DNA from: Acidobacteriaceae bacterium
GTDB lineage: Bacteria > Acidobacteriota > Terriglobia > Terriglobales > SbA1
NCBI GenBank assembly: GCA_003136335.1
Contig: PLEA01000559.1
Coordinates: 1-5,023 of the forward strand
DNA: 5,023 bases
Direction of reading: 5' to 3'
Below are positions 4,497-5,023 of this stretch, piece by piece (within the stretch, counting starts at the first letter, position 1; each line of letters begins with the position of its first letter). The translations under genes and the position numbers were made by a program. A model generated the notes under the pieces. The model did no database searches and was not told where the DNA came from. It saw only the letters and a program-made list of their open reading frames with translations.

Positions 4497-4541
4497 CTTC
4501 CCTAGGCTTCACTCAAACGCGAGCGAAGCTCGCAAGGGAAG
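4497..4541 (+). other. Stem-loop in the rplL-rpoB spacer
   Basis: CTTCCC (4497-4502) pairs with GGGAAG (4536-4541) and encloses the strong inner hairpin GCGAGC (4519-4524)/GCTCGC (4528-4533) with loop GAA. It lies just downstream of the candidate promoter boxes. It has no T-run and may be an mRNA processing or pausing site, or a remnant of another palindromic repeat. Confidence 0.4.
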
Positions 4542-4796
4542 TTTAGGCAAGCTGCTCCGCAGGCAGGCGGGGCGGAAAACAGGCCGAGGAACTGGCGCGA
4601 AAGAATTCAAATCAAGAAGGGCGAAACGCCTTGGTTGGCGTCTGCGGGAACGACTGTCCCTGCGGGCGCCCCGTCGTCTTTTGGATTTCCAGTTGTTCCG
4701 GTTCTGCGCACGTACGTCCCGCGGCGCGATAAGCGCCCCACATTCCGCGGTTTAAGCGTGGCCGTCGGTCGCGCATGAGATTGGGAGTTTCTGACG

Positions 4797-5023
4797 ATGA
4801 AAAATGCCTTCCGTAAACGATTCGATTTTTCCAAGATTCCGGCCACCATCCAGATCCCAAACCTGATCGAGGTTCAGAAGCGCTCTTACGATCGCTTCCT
4901 GCAGATGGACAAACTCCCCAGCGAGCGCGAAGACGGCGGCTTGCAGGCGGTATTTCAATCCGTCTTCCCGATCACCGACTTTCGCAACGTATCACAACTG
5001 GAGTTTGTGGATTACGCCATTGG
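4797..5023 (+). CDS. rpoB: DNA-directed RNA polymerase subunit beta, N-terminal start (partial)
   Basis: This is the first 75 codons of the beta subunit, cut by the window end. The beta subunit forms one pincer and much of the active-centre cleft of RNA polymerase, and elsewhere in the protein holds the rifampicin site. The visible part matches the family N-terminus: [10 protein letters not shown], then [19 protein letters not shown] (20-38), [12 protein letters not shown] (51-62) and LEFVDYAI, the start of the beta protrusion/lobe region. ATG 4797 is favoured by GGGAG (4783-4787) nine bases upstream. The order rplJ-rplL-rpoB is conserved across bacteria, with rpoC expected next. The 532-base gap before it is wide for this junction. 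Confidence 0.98.
   Translation, partial: MKNAFRKRFDFSKIPATIQIPNLIEVQKRSYDRFLQMDKLPSEREDGGLQAVFQSVFPITDFRNVSQLEFVDYAI

Larger units (their letters stand above)
4265..4796 (+). other. 532-base non-coding rplL-rpoB spacer
   Basis: No convincing gene lies here; the short ORFs on the minus strand lack family signatures and ribosome binding sites. Going left to right it holds the TCATCCTGAGC repeat (to about 4352), overlapping stems around 4410-4444, an AT-rich patch with possible promoter boxes (4454-4489), hairpins at 4497-4541 (CTTCCC/GGGAAG outside GCGAGC/GCTCGC), a GC-rich section (4545-4680) with small alternative stems, and GGCGC/GCGCC (4723-4727/4733-4737). In E. coli the same gap holds an attenuator and an RNase III site that set the rpoB level, so a similar control role is plausible here. 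Confidence 0.6.

Noticed and set aside
4775..4816. Short ORF ([13 protein letters not shown]) overlapping the rpoB start as a leader peptide
   Set aside because: It has 13 codons, no good ribosome binding site of its own, no run of regulatory codons, and uses the rpoB GGGAG site as coding sequence; probably chance.
4607..4860. Two minus-strand ORFs of about 80 codons upstream of rpoB
   Set aside because: They overlap the rpoB start, lack signatures and start signals, and are in different frames of the same GC-rich spacer.

Overview
The window is a classic bacterial core translation/transcription cluster, all on the + strand: end of tuf, rpmG, tRNA-Trp (CCA), secE, nusG, rplK, rplA, rplJ, rplL and the start of rpoB. 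All eight protein genes inside the window or at its edges are recognisable from conserved protein signatures; no gene is on the minus strand and no accessory, mobile or defence gene is present. The G+C-rich coding sequence, and the particular dispersed palindromes in the gaps (a TCATCCTGAGC/GAAGGATCT element, GGCGCGGC-TTCA-GCCGCGCC, RGAC...GTCYCYAC hairpins, and AATTACC-type inverted repeats), resemble what I know of soil Acidobacteria (Koribacter/Sulfotelmatobacter-like). That assignment is an inference, not proven here.

Layout: 1-134 is the last 43 residues of EF-Tu. 240-392 is zinc-type L33. A palindrome (about 391-486) fills the whole gap up to tRNA-Trp at 487-562. secE (627-875) and nusG (939-1574) follow. 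Then come the L11-L1 pair (rplK 1737-2168, rplA 2299-3006), the stalk pair (rplJ 3085-3618, rplL 3884-4264) and, after a 532-base non-coding stretch, rpoB from 4797 running off the end.

The genes work together as follows. EF-Tu delivers aminoacyl-tRNA to the GTPase-associated centre formed by L11 and the L10-L7/L12 stalk, L1 forms the E-site stalk, and L33 sits in the 50S subunit near the E site. SecE is the essential small subunit of the SecYEG channel. NusG couples RNA polymerase (whose beta subunit is rpoB) to Rho or to the ribosome.

The genes themselves are ordinary. What stands out is the spaces between them: most gaps are wide (63-532 bases) for such an operon, and most carry a palindrome able to fold in the mRNA. 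At least three of these hairpins share a framework with different paired stems, and two large TAATT-rich inverted repeats look like copies of one element. No intrinsic terminator with a T-run was seen, so transcription through the whole cluster is plausible, with a possible extra promoter or attenuation region before rpoB. I do not see a wholly new system; the most worthwhile leads are these intergenic elements and an irregular D-arm in tRNA-Trp.
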